A DNA stretch of 64,000 nucleotides from Apibacter muscae. GTDB taxonomy: Bacteria > Bacteroidota > Bacteroidia > Flavobacteriales > Weeksellaceae. The notes beneath the pieces were generated by a model. It worked only from the letters and a program-made list of their open reading frames with translations, was not told where the DNA came from and ran no database searches. Positions 15,235 to 23,290 of the stretch are shown here, piece after piece (positions within the stretch are counted from its first letter, which is position 1; each line of letters starts with the position of its first letter). The position numbers and the translations under genes were made by a program. The DNA lies in contig NZ_SELG01000037.1 of assembly GCF_007845635.1 (NCBI RefSeq), forward strand, positions 1 through 64,000, read 5' to 3'.

Positions 15235-16098
15235 TCAACTTAAAAACCAATGGTAAGACTTATCTATCATGGTCTTTTGAATGCTTTTAATAAAATTCAA
15301 CGCATTTACATTTCTTTCCAGAAACCTATCAATATAGCTGGATTTATTGGATTGGGTAAATAAGTTATATGCTTTCCATAAATTGATATCCCCTACTGAA
15401 TCCCTGCAAAAACTCTCATCCTGATAATAATCTTTTGCAATGTTAGTAAACTGACTATCATTGAAAGTTAATTCGGAGATTTGCAAGTTCTCTTTTTCTT
15501 TTTTAGGTAAATGTTGATACAATCTTGTTTTTCCTAATAATTGAGCAAATTGTTGTTCTGTTAAACTATATTCAGGGAGTTGTTTCATCTGATTGAGATG
15601 CTTTTCTGCTTCATACTTTTGTAATACTTGTAGAATACTATTTTGTAGTTCTTGGTAGGAAGAAACTCGCATATTCTCTACATATCCATCTGAGTTTACA
15701 CATAAATTACAACACACTAAATTCTGGAATCCAATAAAAAACTTAAACTTTTCCATAAACTTTCGGTTATATAAGTTTTCCTGGTTGTAGGCTCTTACTC
15801 CTCCAATAGTTAATTCTAAAGGATTTTCTTGTATATCTTCTGTAATGCTTGGTATTCTGATAATAAATGCCATTCTTTCATAATAAATGGTTTTTTCATG
15901 GTCTAATAAATCTTTTGCATTTTTATGGATTGCTTCGGTTATTCTTCCTTTAATTGGATGAGATACCCTAATTTCTGGAATCTCCAAATTATGACAAGAA
16001 AATATCTTGCTTATACACTCTTGTGTTATTTCTATAAACTTCTGATGGGCTATAGTTTTTTCATTATCTTTTTGAAAATACGGGTATAATACAATCAT
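15235..16098 (-). CDS. DUF3871 family protein
   Basis: A 287-residue protein with sequence stretches I recognise from DUF3871 proteins of Bacteroidota mobile elements: IRVSHPIKGRI, HEKTIYYERMAFII, LTIGGVRAYNQENLY and FFIGFQNLVCCNLC, with later Cys/Asp residues (DGYVENM). The function of the family is unknown. Its regular position next to replication or recombination genes suggests a DNA-related role. Length is close to the family norm. It is transcribed in the same direction as the ATPase gene, from which it is separated by 190 bases. Confidence 0.8.
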   Translation of the reverse strand: MIVLYPYFQKDNEKTIAHQKFIEITQECISKIFSCHNLEIPEIRVSHPIKGRITEAIHKNAKDLLDHEKTIYYERMAFIIRIPSITEDIQENPLELTIGGVRAYNQENLYNRKFMEKFKFFIGFQNLVCCNLCVNSDGYVENMRVSSYQELQNSILQVLQKYEAEKHLNQMKQLPEYSLTEQQFAQLLGKTRLYQHLPKKEKENLQISELTFNDSQFTNIAKDYYQDESFCRDSVGDINLWKAYNLFTQSNKSSYIDRFLERNVNALNFIKSIQKTMIDKSYHWFLS

Positions 16099-16287
16099 TT
16101 TTTTAGATGATAGAGGGTTGCTTTTTCTGTATTAACTTCTATAAAAGGCTTGGGTTGATTATTTGAGAAAATAAATTATTATTAAATTAACATTATTATA
16201 AATAAATTATTTTCAGATAAAGATTTCTCTATTATGTTAGCATTTTTTATAGATTTAATGTAAAAAGCTTCTTCTGGTGAAACTGGT

Positions 16288-17178
16288 TTAGTGATTTTGA
16301 GTATGTCCATTGGTTGAAAAGTTTTGAGGGTTGGTTAATTGGGATAACAGTTTTTTCTTCTCCATAAATACATGGTTTAGATTATTTTGATATTCCGGGT
16401 ATTCTTTATAGAGTTCAGATAAATCTGAAAGGCTGGTGCAAGACTCTATTTTTTGGTAGACTTCATTTTCAGATAGCTTAGTATAAGGAGAAGACTTTAC
16501 TGGTAATGAGCCTTGATTGCACCATTCCAGAATTCGTTTTCCTGTGTAGGTATTGATAACAAATTCGGGTTTTCCCTTAAACAATCCTGTCCTGTCTTTA
16601 GAGGAAACTGCAAAGTGTTTTATATCTACATCAAAGACTAAGGTAAATTCATAATCTAGTCCATCCCTTTGTACTGCTTTTAATCCTACTTTTTCAGGTA
16701 TATATTTGCCACCTTTTTGGTTTAATACATAATCCTGCTTGGTTCTCATAGTGGCTATTACATGGGCATTACATTGTAAAATCTTATTAATAAAGGCTTT
16801 TTGCCTGGGAGTTACTTTTGTCCAGTTGGTAAAAGAGTTTCCTGCCAGTCTGGAATGAAAGTCCAATAATTCACCCCATGCATGGGAAATACTGTCAATG
16901 ATAATAACTTCCATTGTTGCCTTTTCACATACCTCAATAGCTTCTATATATTTTTCTGGTGTAAAGGGGGGAGTTAAGGAAAGTACATTATAATTGCCCA
17001 AATGGGCATATAAATCAGCACTTCCATTTTCTGTATCTATGATAGCTACTTTGAAGAAGTTTCCATTGGTTAATCCTTGGGCAAGAAGTAGACTTGAATA
17101 AGTCTTCCCACTTCCTGCACTTCCTTGTAAAGCCATCTTAATTTTTGCTATTTTTCTTTCTGATGGTCTGAGTTGCAT
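16288..17178 (-). CDS. Sak4-like/RecA-fold AAA ATPase of the element
   Basis: A 296-residue ATPase. Residues 14-26 hold the Walker A loop (MALQGSAGSGKTYSS) and about 90-98 the Walker B strand (VIIIDSISHAW), followed by an Arg-finger-like region (MRTKQDYVL). This is the arrangement of phage and plasmid Sak4-type single-strand annealing/RecA-like ATPases that act in recombination and replication. The C-terminal 80 residues form a variable tail. The start ATG at 17178 is clear. It lies divergent from the polymerase-motif protein gene, with the hairpin-rich region between them. Confidence 0.8.
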   Translation of the reverse strand: MQLRPSERKIAKIKMALQGSAGSGKTYSSLLLAQGLTNGNFFKVAIIDTENGSADLYAHLGNYNVLSLTPPFTPEKYIEAIEVCEKATMEVIIIDSISHAWGELLDFHSRLAGNSFTNWTKVTPRQKAFINKILQCNAHVIATMRTKQDYVLNQKGGKYIPEKVGLKAVQRDGLDYEFTLVFDVDIKHFAVSSKDRTGLFKGKPEFVINTYTGKRILEWCNQGSLPVKSSPYTKLSENEVYQKIESCTSLSDLSELYKEYPEYQNNLNHVFMEKKKLLSQLTNPQNFSTNGHTQNH

Positions 17179-17380
17179 ATTGTTAAATATTTAAAGGTTA
17201 ATTTTATTACGAATGATTTTAATTAGAAATGAAAAAGGTTAATAAAAAAAATCAATTCATTGATTATCAGCATAATACATTTTTTGTATTAAAATATTTA
17301 ATTGTTATTATAATTAATGAAAAATATCTTATTATCTTTGCCCTATTCTTGTATGAAAAAGCAAGTAGTTAAAGAAATCT

Positions 17381-17463
17381 CTTAGAAATTGTCATGATTT
17401 GTTTCTAAGTTATTCTCTTGACCTAATCCTACAAAGGATTAGACCTCCACCAAGGAGGGGAAC
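17381..17463 (+). promoter_or_regulatory. Hairpin-rich leader with a sequestered Shine-Dalgarno site
   Basis: Three consecutive stems precede the polymerase-motif gene: CTTAGAAA/TTTCTAAG (17381-17388 with 17402-17409), CTAATCCT/AGGATTAG (17423-17430 with 17435-17442, loop ACAA), and CCTCC/GGAGG (17444-17448 with 17454-17458). The last stem contains a textbook ribosome binding site five bases before the GTG start at 17464. Strong Shine-Dalgarno sites are rare in Bacteroidota, so a translational switch, attenuator or antisense-RNA target that controls copy number is plausible. Confidence 0.6.
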
Positions 17464-18936
17464 GTGCAAACCAAAGTTGTTGCTCATACTGTTATCCAGA
17501 ATCATGCTGGAGAGTTACATAGAATAAATCCTGATTTAACAGTTCAGGTAAATACAGAAATACCAAAGAGTTTAACTCTTTATATCCCTGAAAATTTTGA
17601 TATGGATGATTTGGTAAAGAAAAGTCCACCAAATTTCAAGTATCATAGGGATTGTTTTATTTATATTATTCATCTTCTCACTGATACCCCAAGCAGGAAT
17701 AAAGATGAAGAAATGTATTATGTTCCTTTATATAGTACCTTACTTCAAAGAAAAGTAAGAGATTATAGAAAGTATCTTGATTATTTAGTAGCTAACGGAG
17801 TATTTTATGAAAATAGACAATATTTAAAAGGTGAAAAATCAAGGTCTTTCAGATTTACTAAAAAATACCAAACCCCTGTAAAGCCTGTGATTATTACAAA
17901 ATATACACTAATCAAAAGCATTTTAACGTATATTAATGTAAAAACTTCAGATAATGACAATAATGATTGTTGTATTGAGTATAACCTCTTAGACTATTTA
18001 AGTTATTGGTTTTCTACAGGAAAATTGACAGTTGATTTTAAAAATGCTGAAAAATATTTATGGGATTTGTATGAAAAAGATAAGAAAAATCAATTCAATA
18101 TTTTTTCATCTGAAGGAAAGAAGATTAATCCAATGGCAAGATTTAATTGCCGTTATATTGTTCTTTTAAAGCTTTATAAACAACAATTCCTTAGTACTGT
18201 TGACAGTACTGCTGGAAGGTTTCATACTGTTTTAACACAATTAAAAAGTGATTTAAGACAATTTGTAAGTTATAATGGACAAAAATTAGTTGCTATAGAT
18301 ATTGTAAATTCTCAACCTTATTTATCTTGTGTGTTTTTTAATAAACAGAAATTTATGAGTAATGAAGTTTTACAAAAAATACAATCATATAACAAGTCTT
18401 ATAATAAAAAGAATTTATGCAATTCTCTAATTGATAAAGTTGAAAATGCCCATAAGTTAAAGTCTGTAAATCAATTTATTGAAATTGTAAAATCAGGAAA
18501 ATTATATGAGAAATTTGGAGAGTTACTTTTGGAAAAAGGTATTCTTAAAGATAGAGATAATATAAGAATACAGGCTAAAAAAATTGTTTTTAGTTCATTT
18601 TTTAGTCCTAATCAATCTATTGCATATAATAATGCAATAGTAATTTTCAAAGAACATTTTCCAGATGTTTATGAAATTTATAGAGCTATTAAACAAAGCA
18701 GACATAGAACTTTAGCTTGTACACTACAAAATTTAGAAGCTAATTTAGTACTTCATAAAGCTTGTAAAATAATTTCAGAGCAAAGACCAGAAATTCCTTT
18801 ATTCACTTTGCATGATGCTATCATTACAACAGAGGGAAATGAAGAATATGTTAAAGAAATACTTTATGATATATTACTAAATGCAGTAGGGATACCGCCA
18901 ACATTAAAATTTGAAAGGTGGGAGAAAGTAGCTTAA
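17464..18936 (+). CDS. Probable replication protein with diverged family-A polymerase motifs
   Basis: A 490-residue protein with a GTG start set by the GGAGG site five bases upstream. The first 200 residues may be a DNA-binding part with winged-helix character (YYVPLYSTLLQRKVRDYRKY). The C-terminal half carries three motifs in the order of the family-A polymerase palm and fingers: AIDIVNSQPYLS (motif A-like, Asp), IRIQAKKIVFSSFF (motif B-like, Arg/Lys helix) and FTLHDAIITTEG (motif C-like HD), plus LQNLEANLVLHKA. No 3'-5' exonuclease motif is seen. The likely role is replicating the excised element. The polymerase reading is from pattern recognition; a structure prediction would test it. Confidence 0.65.
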   Translation: MQTKVVAHTVIQNHAGELHRINPDLTVQVNTEIPKSLTLYIPENFDMDDLVKKSPPNFKYHRDCFIYIIHLLTDTPSRNKDEEMYYVPLYSTLLQRKVRDYRKYLDYLVANGVFYENRQYLKGEKSRSFRFTKKYQTPVKPVIITKYTLIKSILTYINVKTSDNDNNDCCIEYNLLDYLSYWFSTGKLTVDFKNAEKYLWDLYEKDKKNQFNIFSSEGKKINPMARFNCRYIVLLKLYKQQFLSTVDSTAGRFHTVLTQLKSDLRQFVSYNGQKLVAIDIVNSQPYLSCVFFNKQKFMSNEVLQKIQSYNKSYNKKNLCNSLIDKVENAHKLKSVNQFIEIVKSGKLYEKFGELLLEKGILKDRDNIRIQAKKIVFSSFFSPNQSIAYNNAIVIFKEHFPDVYEIYRAIKQSRHRTLACTLQNLEANLVLHKACKIISEQRPEIPLFTLHDAIITTEGNEEYVKEILYDILLNAVGIPPTLKFERWEKVA

Positions 18937-18976
18937 AAGGCTATTAATAGTAAAATGAGAGGTTTAAAAATATCTC

Positions 18977-20191
18977 TCATTTTTCATTTAATTTTCCTTT
19001 GAGCTTTAAAATATGCTCGCTTACCTTCTTCTGGACTACTTTTGCATAATGCTCTTGAGTAATAGTAATTTTGGAATGCCCTAAAAGCTCACTCACAATT
19101 TCCATAGGAACATCATTATAGAGTAAAACTGTAGTAGCAAATGTTTTTCTTGCTATATGGTGGGTGAGATTTTTATTAATACCTATTATATCTGCTATTT
19201 CTTTTAAATAGGAGTTAAACTTTTGATTGGATATTCTAGGTAATAGATAAGTATTTACATCAGAATTATATTTCTCTATTATGTTAGTACTTTTGGGTAA
19301 AAGAGGTATAGATATTTCTTTTTGTGTTTTCTGTCTATACATTTTAATCCATTTATTTCCATCAAAGCCTTTTATTATATGTTTAGATTCTAAAGTACTC
19401 ATTTCTTGATAGGCTAATCCTGTATAACAACAGAATATAAACATATCTGCTACTTGTTGTAATCTTACTGCTTTGAAATGATAGTTCTCCAGTTTACTTA
19501 GTTCTTCAGTATTAAGATAGATAACCTGTTTTTTAATATGCTTTACTTTATAATCAGAAAAAGGGTTTTTATCTAAAATCCCTTGAGAAATAGCTATTTT
19601 AATAATCTTTCTAAATCTTTGTATAGTTTTATTAATTGTTGCAAGAGCAAGGTTCTTTTCTGTCTTTAGGAAAAATTCATAATCCTGTATAAATTGCAAA
19701 TCTAAATTTTTAAAAGGATAATCATTTTTATTAAATTGAAATTTAATAAACCCTTTAAGTAATTCAAAAGATTGTTTAAACTTCCATAAAGTACCTATTG
19801 AATAGTCTTTGCCTATCAATTTCCCCATCTTATCATTGTGTTCCTGAAAGAGTTTTAAAATGGTTTTATCTTCTTTTATAGGTTTTCCAATGTATTGTAG
19901 GTAAATATCTTCTACCTCATAATTCTTTTCCTGAATTTGCAGAAATAAAAAAGCCTGATTAATCTTTTGTTTAATCAGGCTTATCTGTATATTGATAAAG
20001 TTATTAATTTCATTTGGTGGATGAACTTTTTGTTGTTTGCTATTCCAATTGTTTGGATTAATAAAGATTCCAATTGAAAATATTTTTCTTTTACTTTGAA
20101 AGGTTATTCTACATCTTAAAGGAGCTACTCCTTTTGAATTTGTATTAATTTTATCTAATACAAATAATATATATAATTTACTGTTATTCAT
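18977..20191 (-). CDS. Tyrosine recombinase of the element (Bacteroidota integrase type)
   Basis: A 404-residue recombinase with an N-terminal arm-binding domain (SKRKIFSIGIFINPNNWNSK), a core-binding SAM-like domain (about 105-210) and a catalytic domain. Catalytic elements: YTGLAYQEMSTL (where the first Arg is replaced, as in the IntDOT-like Bacteroidota group), QKTQKEISIPLL (Lys), LTHHIARKTFATT (HxxR), LLGHSKITITQEHYAKV (His and Tyr). It is the gene nearest the intact tRNA and reads away from it, the standard arrangement for tRNA-integrating elements. It should cut within the 25-bp repeats at 5614 and 20386. Confidence 0.92.
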   Translation of the reverse strand: MNNSKLYILFVLDKINTNSKGVAPLRCRITFQSKRKIFSIGIFINPNNWNSKQQKVHPPNEINNFINIQISLIKQKINQAFLFLQIQEKNYEVEDIYLQYIGKPIKEDKTILKLFQEHNDKMGKLIGKDYSIGTLWKFKQSFELLKGFIKFQFNKNDYPFKNLDLQFIQDYEFFLKTEKNLALATINKTIQRFRKIIKIAISQGILDKNPFSDYKVKHIKKQVIYLNTEELSKLENYHFKAVRLQQVADMFIFCCYTGLAYQEMSTLESKHIIKGFDGNKWIKMYRQKTQKEISIPLLPKSTNIIEKYNSDVNTYLLPRISNQKFNSYLKEIADIIGINKNLTHHIARKTFATTVLLYNDVPMEIVSELLGHSKITITQEHYAKVVQKKVSEHILKLKGKLNEK

Positions 20192-20212
20192 ATTATTATA
20201 AAATTTATAGGG

Positions 20213-20340
20213 TGTGCCTTTTATAAATTAGGGTATGCCTTTTTCTATGCCTATTTCTAACTAAAAAAGAAATAAAATAAAAGTGACGTTATGTAGAAAT
20301 TAATGTAATAAGCTTGATAACTTGCTCATTTTCAGGCATA
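20213..20340. repeat. TATGCCT copies at the recombinase end (probable arm sites)
   Basis: Between the recombinase start and the tRNA terminator lie a near copy TGTGCCT at 20213-20219, two exact copies TATGCCT at 20234-20240 and 20246-20252 (12 bases apart, as in the left-end pair at 5689 and 5701), and one inverted copy at 20334-20340. They probably bind the N-terminal domain of the recombinase. They may also place the integrase promoter under its own control. Confidence 0.6.
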
Positions 20341-20377
20341 AAAAAAGCCCAAACATTTTAGATAATTTGTTTGGGCT
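20341..20377 (-). terminator. tRNA terminator brought by the element
   Basis: AGCCCAAAC / GTTTGGGCT stem (20346-20354 with 20369-20377), followed by a T-run on the minus strand. It lies directly behind the intact tRNA. Since the original copy of this function probably sits at 5572-5614, this terminator appears to have come with the element. Confidence 0.75.
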
Positions 20378-20385
20378 CATAATTA

Positions 20386-20410
20386 TGTGGTCCCACCTGG
20401 GCTCGAACCA
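20386..20410 (-). repeat. attachment-site direct repeat within the intact tRNA
   Basis: These 25 bases cover the 3' end and most of the T-arm of the tRNA and are identical to 5614-5638. Integration here restores a full tRNA gene, so the element does not harm its host. Confidence 0.9.
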
Positions 20411-20461
20411 GGGACCACCTGATTATGAGTCAGGTGCTCTAACCAACTGAGCTATAGGACC
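20388..20461 (-). tRNA. tRNA with CAT anticodon (Met or Ile2)
   Basis: The 74-base minus-strand sequence folds as a complete cloverleaf: acceptor stem GGTCCTA pairing with TGGGACC, D-arm AGCTCAGTTGG, anticodon stem CCTGA/TCAGG around loop CTCATAA (anticodon CAT), and T-arm with GGTTCGAGCC. No CCA is encoded. The CTCATAATC anticodon arm occurs both in elongator Met and in lysidine-modified Ile2 tRNAs, so the amino acid is not settled. It is not initiator-type (the acceptor end is paired at position 1). It is the integration site of the adjacent element. Confidence 0.9.
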
Positions 20462-20688
20462 AGTGCTGATTAGCGGTGCAAATGTACTATTTTTTTTATT
20501 ACCTGCAAATTTTAAACGTAAATTTTTACTATATATTTTTATTATTTAATCCCAAATAATTACTTTTAGACTTTTCATTAAAAAAAAAATTCAATAAACA
20601 ACTGTTAAACTGATAATTACAAATTATAAATTTTGAGTTTTAATAAAAATATTTAAAAGGTTCCTAAAAAAGATAATAAAAATTATAG

Positions 20689-20696
20689 TATTTTTG
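20689..20696 (+). promoter_or_regulatory. Bacteroidota -7 element for lpdA
   Basis: TATTTTTG fits the TAnnTTTG consensus and lies 17 bases before the ATG of lpdA. No clear -33 TTTG was found at the ideal distance. Confidence 0.5.
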
Positions 20697-20712
20697 TCTA
20701 TAAAAAAGTATA

Positions 20713-22101
20713 ATGAATTACGATATAATAGTTATTGGAAGCGGACCTGGTGGATATGTTACTGCAATTAGAGCTTCTCAATTAGGTTTTAAAACTGCTG
20801 TCATTGAACGTGAAAATTTGGGAGGAATTTGCTTGAACTGGGGATGTATCCCTACGAAAGCATTAATTAAAAGTGCTCATGTTTTTGATTATATTAAACA
20901 TGCCGAAGAATATGGACTAAATAAAGTAGAGGGTTCTTATGAATTTTCTAATATTATAAAAAGAAGCCGAGGAGTTGCTGACAAAATGAATAAAGGAATT
21001 GGCTTCCTAATGAAAAAAAATAAGATTGACGTAATCTTAGGAAATGCTAAAGTGAAAGCTGGAAAAAAAGTTGATGTTACAGATTCCGAAGGAAAAGTTT
21101 CTGAGTACTCAGCTTCTCACATTATTATTGCAACTGGTGCAAGATCTAGAGTATTGCCTAATCTTCCACAGGATGGAAAAAAAATAATTGGTTATAGAGA
21201 AGCTCTTACTCTACCTAAACAACCCAAATCCATGATAGTTGTAGGGTCTGGAGCTATAGGTATAGAATTTGCCTATGTTTATGCTAGTTTAGGTACGAAA
21301 GTTACCGTAGTTGAATATTTACCTACAATTGTTCCTGTAGAAGATGAAGAAGTTTCTAAACATTTAGAAAAATCACTTAAGAAACAAGGAATAGACATAA
21401 TGACTAATGCTTCAGTTGAGAAAGTAGAAGATCATGGTGAAGGAGTTAGAGCGTCCATTAAAACTTCCCAAGGTGAAATAACTTTAGAAGCTGAAATTGT
21501 ATTATCTGCAGTAGGAATAACTGCCAATATTGAAAATCTTGGACTTGAAAATGTAGGTATCGCTACTGACAAGGGCAGAATTCTTGTTGACGATTTTTAT
21601 AAAACCAACGTACCCGGTTATTATGCAATTGGTGATGTAATTCCAGGACCTGCACTCGCACATGTAGCCTCTGCTGAAGGTATTTTATGCGTGGAAAAAA
21701 TTAAAGGTTTAAAAGTTGAGCCTATAGATTATGGTAATATTCCTGGATGTACCTATTGCTCACCAGAAATAGCCTCAGTGGGTATGACTGAGAAAAAAGC
21801 TAAAGAAGCCGGTTATGAATTAAAAGTAGGAAAGTTTCCATTTGTTGCTTCTGGTAAAGCTACTGCTAATGGAGATACTGATGGTTTTATCAAAGTTATT
21901 TATGACGCTAAATATGGAGAATTATTGGGTTGCCATATGGTTGGTAACGGAGTTACTGATATGATTGCAGAAGCCGTTGCTATAAGAAGATTAGAAGCCA
22001 CAGCGCATGAAGTGCTAACCACTATTCACCCACATCCAACCATTTCAGAAGCATTTAAGGGAGCTACTGAAGCCGCCTACGGTGAAGCCATTGATTTATA
22101 A
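20713..22101 (+). CDS. lpdA: Dihydrolipoyl dehydrogenase (E3)
   Basis: A 462-residue flavoprotein that reoxidises dihydrolipoamide in 2-oxoacid dehydrogenase complexes and glycine cleavage, using FAD and NAD+. The FAD-binding GSGPGG is at residues 9-14 and the redox disulphide CLNWGC at Cys40/Cys45. The NAD motif VVGSGAIGIEFAY and the second FAD motif (ATDKGRILVDDFYKTNVPGY ... IGDV) follow. The active-site His-Glu pair appears as HPHPTISE near residue 440. Length is normal. It is a single-gene unit next to the tRNA; no E1 or E2 gene is nearby. Confidence 0.97.
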   Translation: MNYDIIVIGSGPGGYVTAIRASQLGFKTAVIERENLGGICLNWGCIPTKALIKSAHVFDYIKHAEEYGLNKVEGSYEFSNIIKRSRGVADKMNKGIGFLMKKNKIDVILGNAKVKAGKKVDVTDSEGKVSEYSASHIIIATGARSRVLPNLPQDGKKIIGYREALTLPKQPKSMIVVGSGAIGIEFAYVYASLGTKVTVVEYLPTIVPVEDEEVSKHLEKSLKKQGIDIMTNASVEKVEDHGEGVRASIKTSQGEITLEAEIVLSAVGITANIENLGLENVGIATDKGRILVDDFYKTNVPGYYAIGDVIPGPALAHVASAEGILCVEKIKGLKVEPIDYGNIPGCTYCSPEIASVGMTEKKAKEAGYELKVGKFPFVASGKATANGDTDGFIKVIYDAKYGELLGCHMVGNGVTDMIAEAVAIRRLEATAHEVLTTIHPHPTISEAFKGATEAAYGEAIDL

Positions 22102-22197
22102 GAAAATACTTAATTAAGAATCTATAATTTTTAATAGATTTTTAATTATAATTTAATAATATAGAATGTATATTTTTTATTATATAAAATGATTTTT

Positions 22198-22230
22198 TTT
22201 GTTCAAGTGATCTAATTATTAATATCTTTG
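22198..22230 (+). promoter_or_regulatory. Promoter of the DUF5684 gene
   Basis: TTTG at 22198-22201, 21 bases, then TATCTTTG at 22223-22230, about 27 bases before the ATG. It matches the Bacteroidota -33/-7 promoter pattern well. Confidence 0.65.
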
Positions 22231-22257
22231 AATAATTAAAATAAATATATATAAACA

Positions 22258-22635
22258 ATGAATAATTTAGTCGTTTTAATTATTTCGGTAATTGTTATAG
22301 TTTCTAATTGGAAACTATATGAAAAATCTGGTCATAAAGGCTGGAAAGCAATTATTCCTATTTATAATTTATATGTCTTGTTCCACGAAATTAATAAAAG
22401 ACCTGCTTGGTGGATAATTTTACTACTTGTACCCATAGTAAATATAGCAGTTTTAATAATTGTTTATATGGATTGGGCATTAAAATTTGGAAAAAGCAAA
22501 GCTTTTGGAGTTGGAATGGCTCTACTACCTTTCGTATTTCTTCCTATGTTAGCATTTAGCGATGCTACCTACAATGACGGTATAAAAAATGATATTCTTG
22601 ATAGTTTAGGTGAAATTGGAAAGCAAGACCAATAA
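22258..22635 (+). CDS. DUF5684-type small membrane protein
   Basis: A 125-residue protein with an N-terminal membrane helix, then KAIIPIYNLYVLFHEINKRPAWW, the conserved stretch of DUF5684 proteins, followed by two more hydrophobic segments and a polar tail. Function unknown; these proteins are common in Bacteroidota and are sometimes found next to signal peptidase genes. It is a single-gene unit with its own promoter and terminator. Confidence 0.75.
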   Translation: MNNLVVLIISVIVIVSNWKLYEKSGHKGWKAIIPIYNLYVLFHEINKRPAWWIILLLVPIVNIAVLIIVYMDWALKFGKSKAFGVGMALLPFVFLPMLAFSDATYNDGIKNDILDSLGEIGKQDQ

Positions 22636-22655
22636 TTATTTAATATATTAACAAT

Positions 22656-22687
22656 AAAGCTACTTTAAATTTAAAGTAGCTTTTTTT
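22656..22687 (+). terminator. Terminator after the DUF5684 gene
   Basis: AAAGCTACTTTAAAT (22656-22670) and its complement form a perfect hairpin, followed by a seven-T run at 22681-22687 on the plus strand. Confidence 0.85.
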
Positions 22688-22688
22688 A

Positions 22689-23267
22689 ATGAATAGAATG
22701 AAAATTCCTTATAATATAATTTTAGCCTCACAATCTCCAAGAAGACAGGAGTTATTAAGATCTCTGAACATTTCGTTTGTTTGTAAACCTGTTTTAGTAG
22801 AAGAAACTTATCCAGCGGGATTAGTTGCTAACGAAATTACAGAATATTTAGCAAAAAAAAAGTCATCCCACTTTGGAAATGTAAAATCTAAGGATCTACT
22901 TATAACGGCAGATACCATAGTTTGGAATAAAGATCATCCCTTAGAAAAGCCTAAGAATATTGAGGAAGCTAAAAATTTTTTAAGAGAAATATCTAATACT
23001 GATCATACCGTATATACTTCAGTTGGCTTTACTACTTCTGAGGGTACTAAAATTTTCACCGACAGTGCTAAAATCTATCTTTCTGAGTTAAGTGATGAAG
23101 AGATTGATTTTTATATAACCAATTATCGTCCTTTAGATAAAGCAGGCTCTTACGGTATACAAGACTGGATTGGATTATCTAAAATTTATAAAATTGAAGG
23201 TTCTTATTATACAATTATGGGACTTCCAACACATATCGTTTATGAATATCTTAAAAGTATAAAATAA
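22689..23267 (+). CDS. maf: Maf-like nucleotide pyrophosphatase
   Basis: A 192-residue Maf/YhdE-family protein that hydrolyses non-canonical or canonical nucleoside triphosphates (dTTP/UTP or m7GTP type) to monophosphates. The hallmark motifs are ASQSPRRQELLRSL, TADTIVW, EKPKNIEEA and DKAGSYGIQ. An ATG at 22698 (MKIPYN) is an equally good start and would avoid beginning right behind the terminator hairpin. It is convergent with fumC. Confidence 0.92.
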   Translation: MNRMKIPYNIILASQSPRRQELLRSLNISFVCKPVLVEETYPAGLVANEITEYLAKKKSSHFGNVKSKDLLITADTIVWNKDHPLEKPKNIEEAKNFLREISNTDHTVYTSVGFTTSEGTKIFTDSAKIYLSELSDEEIDFYITNYRPLDKAGSYGIQDWIGLSKIYKIEGSYYTIMGLPTHIVYEYLKSIK

Positions 23268-23290
23268 AAACCTTCATTTTAATTTATAAC

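Larger units (their letters stand above)
5614..20410. mobile_element. tRNA-integrated element, about 14.8 kb, with defence-like and secretion-like cargo
   Basis: The element is bounded by perfect 25-bp direct repeats of the tRNA 3' end. It has a tyrosine recombinase at the tRNA-proximal end and TATGCCT motifs near both ends. Backbone genes are an XRE regulator, a RadC-like protein, two small conserved-looking proteins, a DUF3871 protein, a Sak4-like ATPase and a polymerase-motif protein. Cargo is a GAPS4-like gene pair (9501-11547), a decayed membrane gene, and a LysM/PAAR-like set (12250-15066). No relaxase, coupling protein or type IV secretion gene was found, nor any capsid or tail gene. 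It is best described as an integrative element of unknown mobility, possibly mobilised by others. Confidence 0.85.
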
